NCBI RefSeq assembly: GCF_902859735.1
Contig: NZ_CADIJY010000001.1
Span: 1 to 64,000 of the forward strand
Length of the DNA stretch: 64,000 nucleotides
Reading direction: 5' to 3'
Source of the DNA: Achromobacter aegrifaciens
GTDB lineage: Bacteria > Pseudomonadota > Gammaproteobacteria > Burkholderiales > Burkholderiaceae_B
Each line of letters opens with the position of its first letter. The first letter of the stretch is position 1. The notes below the pieces were generated by a model, which was given only the letters and a program-made list of their open reading frames with translations, searched no databases and was not told the DNA's origin. Shown piece after piece: positions 26,340-34,915 of the stretch. The position numbers were made by a program, and so were the translations under genes.

Positions 26340-27671
26340 TCAGGCGCGGCGCAGGTCCTGCGGCGTGGGCTTCATGAGAAACGCCGAGGTGCCGGCCACG
26401 ATGCCGAGGAAGGCCAGATAGACGCCGACGGGAAGAATGCTGTCGAATTTCTGCACCAGCGTGGCCGAGATCAGCGGCGCCAGCCCGCCGCCGATGGCGG
26501 CCGAGAACTGGACCCCGATGGACAATCCGGAATAGCGCAGCTCTGCGGGAAACTGCGCGCTGTAGAGGCTGGATTGCGGCGCGATCATGATCGCGTAGTT
26601 GAAGGCCATGGCGACGAAGACGGCGAGACTGTATGCCATCAACGAACCGCTGCCGACCGCGAGAAAGATCGGAATGGCCATGAGTCCCAGCAGCATGCCG
26701 CCCCAGCCACAGACGCGGCGCGCGCCGATGCGGTCGGCCAGCACGCCGAACAGCGGAATGGTGAACATCAGCACGCCGGCGCCGTAGAGCAAGGCATGCA
26801 GCGCGTCGGCGCGGCTGAAGCCGAGCTTGGACACCGCGTAGGAAACCGAGAACACCAGGAAGGTGTAGATCAGCGTGACCTCGGCGATCTTGCAGCCTAT
26901 GCACAGCAGCAGCGATTTGCCGTGCGCGCGCAGCAGTTCACCCAGGGGCATCTTGTCTTGCACGGACTGTCTGTTGCGCGCCTTCTCGCGCTTGACCTCT
27001 TCGAATTCAGGCGATTCGTCGATGCCGTGGCGGATGAACAGGCCGACGACGATGAGCACGGCGCTGGCCAGGAACGGCAGGCGCCAGCCCCAGGACAGGA
27101 AGTCCTCTTCCGGCAGCCGCGTCACCAGCGCGAAGGAACCGACCGACAGCAGGATGCCCAGAGGCGCGCCCACCAGCGGCAGGCTGCCGAAGAATGCCTT
27201 CCATTTGGGCGGCGCGTGTTCGACCGCCATCAGCATGGCGCCGCCCATTTCGCCGCCGAACGACAGTCCCTGGCCGATGCGCAGCGCCACCAGCAGCACC
27301 GCCGCCGAGATGCCGATCTGTTCATAGGTCGGCAGCAGTCCGATGAGCACCGTGCATATGCCCATCAGCAGCAGGCTGAGAGTCAGCATGGACTTGCGGC
27401 CGATGCGGTCGCCGAAATGGCCGAAGAGGATGCCGCCGATGGGCCGCGCCAGCATGCCGCTGGCGAAGGCTCCGAAGGCGGCCAGCGTGCCGGTCGCGGG
27501 ATCGAACTGCGGGAAGAAAATCTTGTTGAACACCAGCGCCGCGGCGGTACCGTAGGCGAGGAAGTCGAAGGCTTCCACGGCGGTGCCGATGACCGTGGCA
27601 ACGGCGACCCGGAACAGATTCGGTTTCTTGTGTGATTGGGCTATAGGCTGCGCGGCCTGGATGGCGTCCAT
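26340..27671 (-). CDS. MFS transporter, metabolite:H+ symporter type
   Basis: A 443-residue, 12-helix MFS protein. Family signatures: ATVIGTAVEAFDFLAYG in helix 1, GHFGDRIGRKSMLTLSL between helices 2 and 3, and GGEMGGAMLMAVEHAP in helix 5, typical of the ShiA/ProP/MHS group that imports organic acids or osmolytes. ATG 27671 has GAGGGAA upstream; the frame stays open further upstream only through the GST gene in another frame. It follows gst by 50 bases and is probably cotranscribed with it. Confidence 0.9.
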   Translation of the reverse strand: MDAIQAAQPIAQSHKKPNLFRVAVATVIGTAVEAFDFLAYGTAAALVFNKIFFPQFDPATGTLAAFGAFASGMLARPIGGILFGHFGDRIGRKSMLTLSLLLMGICTVLIGLLPTYEQIGISAAVLLVALRIGQGLSFGGEMGGAMLMAVEHAPPKWKAFFGSLPLVGAPLGILLSVGSFALVTRLPEEDFLSWGWRLPFLASAVLIVVGLFIRHGIDESPEFEEVKREKARNRQSVQDKMPLGELLRAHGKSLLLCIGCKIAEVTLIYTFLVFSVSYAVSKLGFSRADALHALLYGAGVLMFTIPLFGVLADRIGARRVCGWGGMLLGLMAIPIFLAVGSGSLMAYSLAVFVAMAFNYAIMIAPQSSLYSAQFPAELRYSGLSIGVQFSAAIGGGLAPLISATLVQKFDSILPVGVYLAFLGIVAGTSAFLMKPTPQDLRRA

Positions 27672-27721
27672 GTCGTTCCCTCTTGTCTTGTAATAGTGGT
27701 TTTTGTCGTTGTGCGCGGGCC

Positions 27722-28348
27722 TCAGGGACCCGGTGGCACATACCCCGGCAACTGCTGTATGCGCTTGCGCCACGCCGCGATGGCGGGATAGGCGTCGATG
27801 TCGACGGCGGCTTCCTCGGCCAGCGCCAGGTAGCCGTAGCAGGCAATGTCGGCCACGGTCGGCGCATCGCCGCCCGCCAGCCAGGCGTGGCCCGCAAGAC
27901 GCTGGTTCAGGCGTTGCAGCACGCGGTCGGTGCGGGCCTGCATGCCAGGCACGTCGAGCAGGGCCTCGCTTACGCCCAGGTGGTGCGCGGCTTCGGCGTT
28001 GCTGACGACGTGTGTCAGGCGCAGCGGCTGGAGGCTGTTGGCGATCTCGTTGGCGGATACCGACATCCAGGCATGCATGGCGCCGATGCGCGGCAGCGGC
28101 GCCAGCCATTCGGGGGCGTAGTGATGCGCCAGATGCAGCAGGATGGCGTGGCTGTCCCAGATGGCGGTGTCGCCATCGGTCAGCGCGGGGATCTGCTGGA
28201 AGGCGCTGACGCGCTCGAATTCCGCGGTCTGGTTCTTGCGGGCCAGCACGTCGACGAACCGGCTTTGGTAGTCCCGGCCGATGAGCGCAAGAAAGAGGCG
28301 CACCTTGTAGCAGTTGCCGGAGCGCGGGTGGTCGTAGAGGGTCAGCAT
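27722..28348 (-). CDS. Glutathione S-transferase family protein
   Basis: A 208-residue GST. N-terminal thioredoxin fold (MLTLYDHPRSGNCYKVRLFL, with Ser/Asn at the usual glutathione-activating site), the cis-Pro in FQQIPALTDG and the SNAIL-like WDSHAILLHLAHHY; C-terminal helical domain with GGDAPTVADIACYGYL. GGAG lies upstream of ATG 28348. It is likely the first gene of a unit with the MFS transporter. The physiological electrophile is unknown. Confidence 0.92.
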   Translation of the reverse strand: MLTLYDHPRSGNCYKVRLFLALIGRDYQSRFVDVLARKNQTAEFERVSAFQQIPALTDGDTAIWDSHAILLHLAHHYAPEWLAPLPRIGAMHAWMSVSANEIANSLQPLRLTHVVSNAEAAHHLGVSEALLDVPGMQARTDRVLQRLNQRLAGHAWLAGGDAPTVADIACYGYLALAEEAAVDIDAYPAIAAWRKRIQQLPGYVPPGP

Positions 28349-28573
28349 TCAATGGCTCCGTGTGTAGGAGGCCCGGCCGGAAAGGGCCGGCAGCGGGCGG
28401 CTGCATGGAATGCTAGGGCTGTGGACTGGGTGCGGAATTGACAGGGAGAGAACCGCGATTGACCAGATGCGACGCACAGGCGCCGCCTTGATCGCGCCCT
28501 CTGGTTTTCCCCTAGCCGAGTCCTGCCGATTCGGGCGCGAGCGGCGCGCACGGCCATAGCGCGCCGTGCAATG

Positions 28574-28602
28574 AAAACGCCCCCTTGCGGGGGCGTGTTT
28601 TT
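28574..28602. terminator. Bidirectional terminator after the NIF3 gene
   Basis: Stem ACGCCCCC / GGGGGCGT (28577-28584 with 28589-28596), 4-base loop. On the minus strand it is followed by TTTTCATT, about 20 bases beyond the NIF3-gene stop; on the + strand by GTTTTT. Confidence 0.82.
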
Positions 28603-28616
28603 GGGGGCGCTGCTGG

Positions 28617-29393
28617 TTATGCCGGGTTGTCGATGTCGACGAATTCGACCTTGATACCGAAATGTTCCGCGACCGCCTGGCCCAGCGCCTGCGCGCCGTA
28701 GCGTTCGGTGGCATGGTGGCCTGCGGCGATGAAGCCCACGCCGGTTTCGCGCGCCAGGTGCACCGTGGATTCGGAGACCTCACCCGTGATGTAGGCGCTG
28801 GCGCCTGCGTCCGCCGCATCGCCCAGCATGCCTTGCGCGCCGCCCGTGCACCAGGCCACGCGCGCCAGCGGCATGTCCGGGTCGCCCACCACCAGCGGCT
28901 GGCGGCCCAGGCGCTCGGCCACGCGCTCGCCCAACTGGCCCAGCGTCGCCACGCCTTGCGCGGCGCCCAGCCAGACCAGGTTGTCGGGGCCACAGGTTTG
29001 CGGCGCGCCATCGTCGCGCAGCGCGGGCGTCAGGCCCAGCACGCGCGCCAGCTGAGCGTTGTTGCCCAGCGTAGGATGCGCGTCCAGCGGCAGATGGTAG
29101 GCGTACAGGTTCAGGTCGTTTTTCAGGGCCAGGGCCATGCGCGCGCGGCGCGTACCGATGACGCGGCGGTCCTCGTTGCGCCAGAGCCAGCCGTGGTGCA
29201 CCAGCACCGCATCCGCGCCGCGCTCGACCGCCACGCGCAGCAGGGCTTCGCTGGCCGTGACTCCGGCGATAATGTGTGCGATTTCGGATCGGCCTTCCAC
29301 CTGCAGCCCGTTGGGGCAATAGTCCTTGAAGCGCGCCGCTTGCAGGGTGTCGTCCAGCCAGTTGGCCAGGACGTGGGAGTCCACTTTACTCAT
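28617..29393 (-). CDS. NIF3-like dinuclear metal center protein (YbgI type)
   Basis: A 258-residue NIF3/YbgI protein. DYCPNGLQVEG near the N-terminus, metal-binding LVHHGWLW and AYHLPLDAHPTLGNN, and the C-terminal GEVSESTVHLA and FIAAGHHATERYG with paired His. These proteins form toroidal hexamers with a dinuclear metal site; the biological reaction is debated (annotated as GTP cyclohydrolase I type 2-like). ATG 29393 is used; the frame continues a little further without an SD site. Its start is only 19 bases from the divergent protease gene. Confidence 0.92.
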   Translation of the reverse strand: MSKVDSHVLANWLDDTLQAARFKDYCPNGLQVEGRSEIAHIIAGVTASEALLRVAVERGADAVLVHHGWLWRNEDRRVIGTRRARMALALKNDLNLYAYHLPLDAHPTLGNNAQLARVLGLTPALRDDGAPQTCGPDNLVWLGAAQGVATLGQLGERVAERLGRQPLVVGDPDMPLARVAWCTGGAQGMLGDAADAGASAYITGEVSESTVHLARETGVGFIAAGHHATERYGAQALGQAVAEHFGIKVEFVDIDNPA

Positions 29394-29412
29394 AGCTAGT
29401 CCTATCAGAATC

Positions 29413-30573
29413 ATGCGCCGATATTGGCTGATCTTTGCTCAGGCCGTCACGGTCTGCCTGGGTATTCTATTCGTCGTGACGACCTTGCGGCCCGACCTGC
29501 TGCGGCTGGCCGGACCCGCGGCGGGGCCGCAGTCCGCAGCGGCCGCCGCAAGACCGCCCGCTGCGCGCACCCAGGCCACGGCGTCCTATGCCGAGGGCGT
29601 GGCCCGCGCGGCTCCTTCCGTGGTCAACGTATACACCACCAAGCACGTTAACGTGCCGCTGATTCCGCTGCCCGACGATCCGGTGCTGCGCCAGTTCTTT
29701 GGCCAGGTGCCCGGCGTGACCCGGCGGCAGGCCTCGACCAGCCTGGGGTCCGGCGTGATCGTGAACCAGGACGGCTACGTGCTGACCAACTACCACGTGG
29801 TGCAGGCCGCGGAAGCGATCGAGGTTGCGCTGTCCGATGGCCGCCGCGATACCGCGAAAGTGGTGGGCGCGGATCCGGACACCGATCTGGCCGTGCTGAA
29901 GCTGGCCACCTTGCGCGCCCTGCCCGCTGCCACGCTGGCGCCGGACCGGGGCTTGCGCGTGGGCGACGTGGTGCTGGCCATCGGCAATCCGTTCGGCGTG
30001 GGGCAGACCACCACGCTGGGCATCGTGTCGGCGCTGGGCCGCAACGGACTGGGCCTGAACACCTACGAGAACTTCATTCAGACCGACGCGGCGATCAACC
30101 CCGGCAATTCCGGCGGCGCGCTGGTCGACGCCGCCGGCAATCTGGTGGGCATCAACACCGCCATTTATTCCGAATCAGGCGGGTCGATGGGCATAGGCTT
30201 CGCCACCCCCATCGAGATCGCGCGCAAGGTCATGGACGAGATCGTCAAGACCGGCGCGGTCAAGCGCGGCTGGCTGGGCGTGGAGCCGCAGGACGTGACC
30301 CCGGAGCTGGCACGCGCCTTTGGGCTGGACCGCGACACCACCGGCGTGATCATCGCTGGCGTGATGCGCGACGGGCCGGCGGCGCGCGGCGGCCTGCGGG
30401 TGGGCGACATCGTGCAGTCGGTCAACGGCAAGCGGATGATGGATACCGCCAGCCTGCTGTCGGAGATCGCGCAGCTGCCGCCGGGCCAGAGCGCCAAGCT
30501 GGGAATATTGCGCAGCGGCAAGCCGGCCGAGCTGGCCGTGGTGGTGGGTACGCGCCCGGGCAAGCCGCGCTAG
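29413..30573 (+). CDS. Membrane-anchored trypsin-like serine protease with one PDZ domain (DegS/AlgW-like)
   Basis: A 386-residue HtrA-family protease. Single N-terminal membrane anchor (residues about 5-24), an Ala/Pro-rich linker, then the trypsin-like domain with His128 (LTNYHVV), Asp158 (DPDTDLAVLK) and Ser233 (NPGNSGGALVD), and one C-terminal PDZ domain (VKRGWLGVEPQDVTPELARA ... GLRVGDIVQSVNG). An anchor plus a single PDZ is the DegS/AlgW layout (site-1 protease of envelope stress signalling) rather than soluble two-PDZ DegP/DegQ. No anti-sigma partner is in the window. ATG 29413; only a weak SD is visible. Confidence 0.9.
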   Translation: MRRYWLIFAQAVTVCLGILFVVTTLRPDLLRLAGPAAGPQSAAAAARPPAARTQATASYAEGVARAAPSVVNVYTTKHVNVPLIPLPDDPVLRQFFGQVPGVTRRQASTSLGSGVIVNQDGYVLTNYHVVQAAEAIEVALSDGRRDTAKVVGADPDTDLAVLKLATLRALPAATLAPDRGLRVGDVVLAIGNPFGVGQTTTLGIVSALGRNGLGLNTYENFIQTDAAINPGNSGGALVDAAGNLVGINTAIYSESGGSMGIGFATPIEIARKVMDEIVKTGAVKRGWLGVEPQDVTPELARAFGLDRDTTGVIIAGVMRDGPAARGGLRVGDIVQSVNGKRMMDTASLLSEIAQLPPGQSAKLGILRSGKPAELAVVVGTRPGKPR

Positions 30574-30600
30574 GACGGGGCCGGGTCTGCGGGCGGGGGC

Positions 30601-30969
30601 TCAGGTCGCGGCGGGATCTTTGGCCATCAGGCGCACCGCCGACAGGATGGCTTTCTTGGTGCTTTCGGATTGGGTGCGCAGCAGCGCCCATATTTCCGTG
30701 CAATAACCGTCCGGGGCATGGTCCGGCGGGAATGCGCTGTCTTGCGGTGTATCCCCACCCGGCCCCACGCCGTCGGTCAGCCACGGCACGCTGGTGTCCA
30801 GCGCCCGCGCCAGCCGCAGCAAGGTGGCGCGAGACGGCGAGTAGCAGTCTTCGCGCATGAGGATCCGATGGATGCACGATTGCGGCACGCCGGAAATGCG
30901 CGCCAGCTGGTTCTGGCTTTTGATGCCGCGCCAGCGCATCAGGGTATGCAGTCTTTGGGCGAGTGACAT
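30601..30969 (-). CDS. Small HTH (XRE-like) transcriptional regulator
   Basis: A 122-residue protein with an N-terminal lambda-repressor-like HTH (LMRWRGIKSQNQLARISGVP, QSCIHRILMRE, then LLRLARALDTSVPWL) and a short C-terminal tail without a recognisable domain. It resembles phage-repressor-type regulators but no phage genes are nearby. The start is ATG 30969 without a clear SD. It sits between the DegS-like gene (convergent) and the tat operon (same strand, after its terminator). Target genes unknown. Confidence 0.8.
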   Translation of the reverse strand: MSLAQRLHTLMRWRGIKSQNQLARISGVPQSCIHRILMREDCYSPSRATLLRLARALDTSVPWLTDGVGPGGDTPQDSAFPPDHAPDGYCTEIWALLRTQSESTKKAILSAVRLMAKDPAAT

Positions 30970-31007
30970 AAGGGCAATGTAGAGTTGCCGCAGGCCGCCC
31001 ACAAGGT

Positions 31008-31036
31008 GAAACGGTCCTGCTTTGTGGGCAGGACCG
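31008..31036 (-). terminator. Terminator after tatC
   Basis: A 9-bp stem CGGTCCTGC / GCAGGACCG (31012-31020 with 31028-31036), 7-base loop, followed on the minus strand by TTTCACCTT. It lies 11 bases past the tatC stop. Confidence 0.7.
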
Positions 31037-31046
31037 TCCGAAGGGA

Positions 31047-31838
31047 TCAGTGGCGTTCTGTCAGCGAGTCCGAACCGGCCTCGCTCTCTGCTTCTGGTTT
31101 GGGAGTGACCAGCCGGGCGCAGATCAGCCCGACCTCATACAGCAGGCACAAAGGCACTGCCAGCATGAACTGGCTGACCACGTCGGGCGGCGTGACCACG
31201 GCGGCGATGATGAAGGCCCCCACCACCACGTAGCCGCGCGCTGCCTTCAGCTTGGACAGTTCGACCACGCCCATCTTCACCAGCAGCACCACGGCCACGG
31301 GCACTTCGAAGGTGATGCCGAAGGCCATGAACATCGTCATGACGAAGCTCAGGTAGGCCTCGATGTCCGGCGCCGGCGTAATGGACTGCGGCGCGAACGT
31401 GGCGATGAAGTGGAACACCGTGCGGAACACCACGAAATAGCAGAACGCCATGCCCGCGATGAACAGAAAAGTGCTGGAAACGATAAGCGGTAGCGCCAGG
31501 CGCTTCTCGTGCCGGTACAGGCCGGGCGCCACGAAGGCCCAGGCCTGGTACAGCACCACGGGCAGCGCCAGGATGAACGCAGCCATCATCGTGACCTTGA
31601 CGGGCACCATGAACGGCGTGATGACGCCGGTGGCGATCATGCGCGTGCCTTCGGGCAGCGAAGCCAGCATCGGCTGGGCCAGCACGTCGTAGATGGCCGA
31701 CGCGCCGGGGTAGATGAACAGCACGATGAATATGCCGATCACGGCGGCGGCGGCGCGCAGCAGGCGGGTGCGCAGCTCGACCAGGTGGGAGATGAAGGTC
31801 TCCTGCTGGCCTTCTTCTTGGGAGGCGTCCTGGGTCAC
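31047..31838 (-). CDS. tatC: Sec-independent protein translocase TatC
   Basis: A 263-residue, six-helix inner-membrane protein, the receptor for twin-arginine signal peptides. N-terminal FISHLVELRTRLLRAAAAV, then PLIVSSTFLFIAGMAFCYFVVF and the conserved FGITFEVPVAVVLLVKMG and TPPDVVSQFMLAVPL. The start is GTG at 31838, overlapping the tatB stop by four bases (GTGA), indicating coupling. It works with TatA and TatB; PetA (Rieske) in this window is a predicted client. Confidence 0.97.
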   Translation of the reverse strand: MTQDASQEEGQQETFISHLVELRTRLLRAAAAVIGIFIVLFIYPGASAIYDVLAQPMLASLPEGTRMIATGVITPFMVPVKVTMMAAFILALPVVLYQAWAFVAPGLYRHEKRLALPLIVSSTFLFIAGMAFCYFVVFRTVFHFIATFAPQSITPAPDIEAYLSFVMTMFMAFGITFEVPVAVVLLVKMGVVELSKLKAARGYVVVGAFIIAAVVTPPDVVSQFMLAVPLCLLYEVGLICARLVTPKPEAESEAGSDSLTERH

Positions 31839-32359
31839 GTCGGGGTTCCGGAGGGCGCAACGGGCTTGGCGGCGGGCGCGGCGTCGTCGGCCTTGGGCGC
31901 GCTGGGCGCGGGTTGTTGGGTTGCGGCAGGCGCAGGCGCAGCCACCGGCGGCAGATCCAGGTCCAGGCTGTGGTTCTGGCCGGGCGGCGGCGCGATGCTG
32001 CGTTCGGGATCGGCAGGCGTTTCGCTGGCCACGGCCGGTTCGGCCTTGATGTTAGCTTCGCGCGCGACTTCGTCGAGTTCCGCGCGGAACTGCTGGACGG
32101 GTTCCTGCAGCGAGGCCTGGGTTTCGTTCAGCGACTTCTGCACGCCCTGGGCGGCATCTTCCATTTCGCTCTTGAACTTGCGCAGTTCGTCGAGCTCGAT
32201 TTCGCGCTGGATATCGGATTTCACGTCATTGACGTAACGCTGCGCGCGCCCGAGCAGGTGGCCGACGGTGCGGGCAACCTTGGGCAGGCGTTCGGGGCCG
32301 ATGACGATCAGGGCGATGACGCCGATCACCATCAGTTCAGTGAAGCTGACATCAAACAT
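31835..32359 (-). CDS. tatB: Sec-independent protein translocase TatB
   Basis: A 174-residue TatB. N-terminal helix and hinge MFDVSFTELMVIGVIALIVI then GPERLPKVART, an amphipathic helix, and a long Pro/Ala-rich disordered tail. It binds TatC and the signal peptide in the receptor complex. ATG 32359; a longer frame start is not supported. It lies 71 bases after tatA. Confidence 0.96.
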   Translation of the reverse strand: MFDVSFTELMVIGVIALIVIGPERLPKVARTVGHLLGRAQRYVNDVKSDIQREIELDELRKFKSEMEDAAQGVQKSLNETQASLQEPVQQFRAELDEVAREANIKAEPAVASETPADPERSIAPPPGQNHSLDLDLPPVAAPAPAATQQPAPSAPKADDAAPAAKPVAPSGTPT

Positions 32360-32430
32360 TCGACGGCCGCTCGGGAGTGGATGCAATAAGGGCCGGCCTG
32401 TTCAGGACGGCCCGGGAGCCGAGCAGGCGC

Positions 32431-32661
32431 TCAGGAGTTGGATTTTTCCTTGGCCTGCACGTCGATGGTGTCGCCGGAGACGCGTTGTTGCGCGATCGGT
32501 TCGGCCGGCTTGTCGCCGCCGTTGGCGTCCTTCATGCCTTCCTTGAAGCCCTTGACCGCGCCGCCGAGGTCCGAGCCGATGTTGCGCAGCTTCTTGGTGC
32601 CGAAAATCAGCGCCACGATGACCAGGACAACCAACCAATGCCAGATGCTGAAACTACCCAT
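32431..32661 (-). CDS. tatA: Sec-independent protein translocase TatA
   Basis: A 76-residue pore-forming subunit. Start [20 protein letters not shown], then [20 protein letters not shown], the exact TatA hinge and amphipathic helix, and a short charged tail. It is 14 bases after the HIT gene on the same strand, so tatABC probably also receives transcription from the his/HIT unit. Confidence 0.97.
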   Translation of the reverse strand: MGSFSIWHWLVVLVIVALIFGTKKLRNIGSDLGGAVKGFKEGMKDANGGDKPAEPIAQQRVSGDTIDVQAKEKSNS

Positions 32662-32675
32662 GATGTTTCTCCGAA

Positions 32676-33044
32676 TTACGCGTTGGGGGCCACGCGCCCT
32701 TTCCAGGGTCGCGAGCCGCCGATGATGTGGAAATGCAGATGCGGGACTTCCTGGCCGCCTTCGACGCCAGAATTGATCATGATGCGAAATCCGCCATCAG
32801 GGCCCGGATTGCAACCGTTTTCAGCGGCTAACCGCGGCGCTAACGACATCATTCTACCCAACCATTCTGCGTCCTCCCCCTTAATATCCTGCATGGATGT
32901 GACATGACGTCGAGGGATCAGCAATAAATGTACCGGCGCGGCCGGATTAATGTCGTGGAACGCAACAAAGTCCTCGTCCTCGTAGATTTTCTTGGACGGG
33001 ATGTCGCCAGCGGCGATCTTGCAGAAAATACAGTTGTCGCTCAT
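32676..33044 (-). CDS. HIT-family hydrolase (HinT-like)
   Basis: A 122-residue histidine-triad protein. Zinc-type N-terminal [31 protein letters not shown], and the triad HLHFHIIGG. HinT proteins hydrolyse nucleoside phosphoramidates such as AMP-lysine adducts. ATG 33044; the in-frame extension upstream runs into hisE and is rejected. It lies between hisE and tatA, an order usual in betaproteobacteria. Confidence 0.95.
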   Translation of the reverse strand: MSDNCIFCKIAAGDIPSKKIYEDEDFVAFHDINPAAPVHLLLIPRRHVTSMQDIKGEDAEWLGRMMSLAPRLAAENGCNPGPDGGFRIMINSGVEGGQEVPHLHFHIIGGSRPWKGRVAPNA

Positions 33045-33061
33045 TTTTCCGGGTTCCGTGT

Positions 33062-33412
33062 TCAATCTTGCGGGCGGCTTGCCTTTTCCACCAGGCCGGA
33101 CAGGCCCTCGCGGCGAGCCAGTTCGGCCAGTACGTCTTCGGGCCGAAGCTTGAAATGGGTCAAGGCCACCAGGCAATGGAACCACAGGTCGGCGGTTTCG
33201 CTGACGATGCGGTCGGGCACGCCGTCCTTGGCGGCCATGACCAGTTCGGTGGCTTCTTCGCCGATCTTCTTGAGGAAGGCGTCCGGGCCTTTGGCCAGCA
33301 GCTTGGCGGAATAGGAGGCTTGGGGATCGCCGCCGTTTTCGGGACGGCGGGTTTCCAGGGTATCGGCGATGCGCGCGAGGATTTCGGCGGCGCTTGCGGC
33401 TTGAGCGGTCAT
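33062..33412 (-). CDS. hisE: Phosphoribosyl-ATP pyrophosphatase
   Basis: A 116-residue HisE, catalysing the second step of histidine synthesis (PR-ATP to PR-AMP). A MazG-like helical fold with the metal-binding [14 protein letters not shown] and [14 protein letters not shown]. Separate from HisI, not fused as in enterics. It overlaps the hisI stop by four bases (ATGA). Confidence 0.97.
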   Translation of the reverse strand: MTAQAASAAEILARIADTLETRRPENGGDPQASYSAKLLAKGPDAFLKKIGEEATELVMAAKDGVPDRIVSETADLWFHCLVALTHFKLRPEDVLAELARREGLSGLVEKASRPQD

Positions 33413-33822
33413 TTGTAGATCAGTTCGGGGTCTTTCAGCACGGGGTCCACCGTGATCCAGGATGCCTGGTCGGTCTGGCCTTCCAGGCGGCGGTAGAAGC
33501 AGCTGGCGCGCCCGGTATGGCAGGCGATGCCGCCTTGCTGGTGGATCTTGAGCAGGATCACGTCGCCGTCGCAGTCCAGGCGCAGTTCATGGACTTCCTG
33601 GGCATGGCCGGACTCTTCGCCCTTGCGCCAGAGGCGCTGGCGGGAACGCGACCAGTAAACGGCGCGCCCGGTGGCGGCCGTTTCGGCGAGCGATTCGCGG
33701 TTCATCCAGGCTACCATCAGGATCTGGCCGTTTTCGGCGTCCTGCGCGATGGCGGGTATCAGGCCGTTTTCGTCGAAGACGACATCGGCCATCCAGGCGG
33801 GTTCGTTGCTCATCTCATTCAT
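33409..33822 (-). CDS. hisI: Phosphoribosyl-AMP cyclohydrolase
   Basis: A 137-residue HisI (third step; ring opening of PR-AMP). [32 protein letters not shown], the metal-binding LDCDGD and the zinc-ligand [18 protein letters not shown] upstream of ATG 33822; a second ATG nine bases later is possible. Unlike the tightly packed neighbours, 274 bases with strong hairpins separate it from hisF, so it may have its own promoter or be attenuated. Confidence 0.97.
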   Translation of the reverse strand: MNEMSNEPAWMADVVFDENGLIPAIAQDAENGQILMVAWMNRESLAETAATGRAVYWSRSRQRLWRKGEESGHAQEVHELRLDCDGDVILLKIHQQGGIACHTGRASCFYRRLEGQTDQASWITVDPVLKDPELIYK

Positions 33823-34096
33823 CCGTTGTCCTCGCGCGGCGCCTTGCAGGCCGCCACTGGCGCGTGGGGACTCATAATCTTACGGCAATACCTTGTTGCA
33901 CGCCTGAGAGGGGCCTCCCAAACTGATCCAGACTATCCCCAATCCAGGCCAGCCGAGCTGGGTTTTTCAATGCGTGCCAAGCAATCCGGCCTATGCAATT
34001 CGAGGCGCCACACAAGCGGGGCCGCGCGGAGCCGGGCTCTGCCGGTCCGCTGCGGCGCCCCCCTGGGGGGGAAGCGCCGCAGGCGCTTCGGGGGGG
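33823..34096. other. Long hisF-hisI spacer with overlapping GC hairpins
   Basis: A 274-base gap inside an otherwise packed his operon. I see no ORF with gene-like features. Just after the hisF stop two mutually exclusive hairpins share an arm: 34052-34080 (GCGGCGC arms enclosing C-run and G-run) and 34071-34089 (GAAGCGCC / GGCGCTTC). No T run follows on the minus strand. Confidence 0.6.
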
Positions 34097-34915
34097 CTAC
34101 ATCCGGACCGGGATGCCCTGCTCAGCCATGAAGTGCTTGCACTCGCCCACAGTGTGCTGGCCGAAGTGGAAGATGCTGGCGGCCAGCACCGCGCTGGCGC
34201 GGCCGGTGGTGACGCCGTCGGCCAGATGCTGCAGGTTGCCCACGCCGCCGGAGGCGATGACGGGCACGGGCACGGCGTCCGAGACGGCGCGGGTGAGTTC
34301 CAGGTCGAAACCGGACTTGGTGCCGTCACGGTCCATGCTGGTCAGCAGGATTTCGCCGGCGCCGTAGGCGGCCATGCGGCGCGCCCAGGCCACGGCGTCC
34401 AGCCCGGTGGCCTTGCGGCCGCCGTGGGTGAAGACTTCCCAGCGGGCGGGTTCGCCCGCGGCCGAGACGCGGCGCGCGTCGATCGCCACCACCACGCATT
34501 GCGAGCCGTGGTAGTCCGAGGCGGCCCGGACCAGTTCCGGATTGGCCACGGCGGCGCTGTTGATGCTGATCTTGTCGGCGCCGGCATTCAGCAGGCGCTG
34601 GATGTCGGACACCTGGCGCACGCCGCCGCCCACCGTCAGCGGAATGAAGACCTGCGAGGCCACCTGCTCGATGATGGGCAGGATCAGGTCGCGGCCGTCG
34701 CTGGTGGCGGTGATGTCGAGGAAGGTGAGTTCGTCGGCGCCCTGTTCGTTGTAGCGGCGGGCGATCTCGACGGGGTCGCCCGCGTCGAGCAGGTTGACGA
34801 AGTTCACGCCCTTGACGACGCGGCCCGCGGTGACGTCAAGGCAGGGAATGATGCGGCGGGTCAGCGCGCTTTGCACGGGCGCGCCGGCCGCGGGGGTGCT
34901 GCTGGAGGTGGTCAT
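34097..34915 (-). CDS. hisF: Imidazole glycerol phosphate synthase, cyclase subunit
   Basis: A 272-residue TIM-barrel cyclase that with HisH makes imidazole glycerol phosphate and [25 protein letters not shown], catalytic Asp in the LDV strand and in [16 protein letters not shown], phosphate-binding GGG (TVGGGVRQ) and IASGGVGN. About 15 extra N-terminal residues ([15 protein letters not shown]) precede the usual start; an internal start is not evident. It overlaps the hisA stop by four bases. Confidence 0.97.
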   Translation of the reverse strand: MTTSSSTPAAGAPVQSALTRRIIPCLDVTAGRVVKGVNFVNLLDAGDPVEIARRYNEQGADELTFLDITATSDGRDLILPIIEQVASQVFIPLTVGGGVRQVSDIQRLLNAGADKISINSAAVANPELVRAASDYHGSQCVVVAIDARRVSAAGEPARWEVFTHGGRKATGLDAVAWARRMAAYGAGEILLTSMDRDGTKSGFDLELTRAVSDAVPVPVIASGGVGNLQHLADGVTTGRASAVLAASIFHFGQHTVGECKHFMAEQGIPVRM

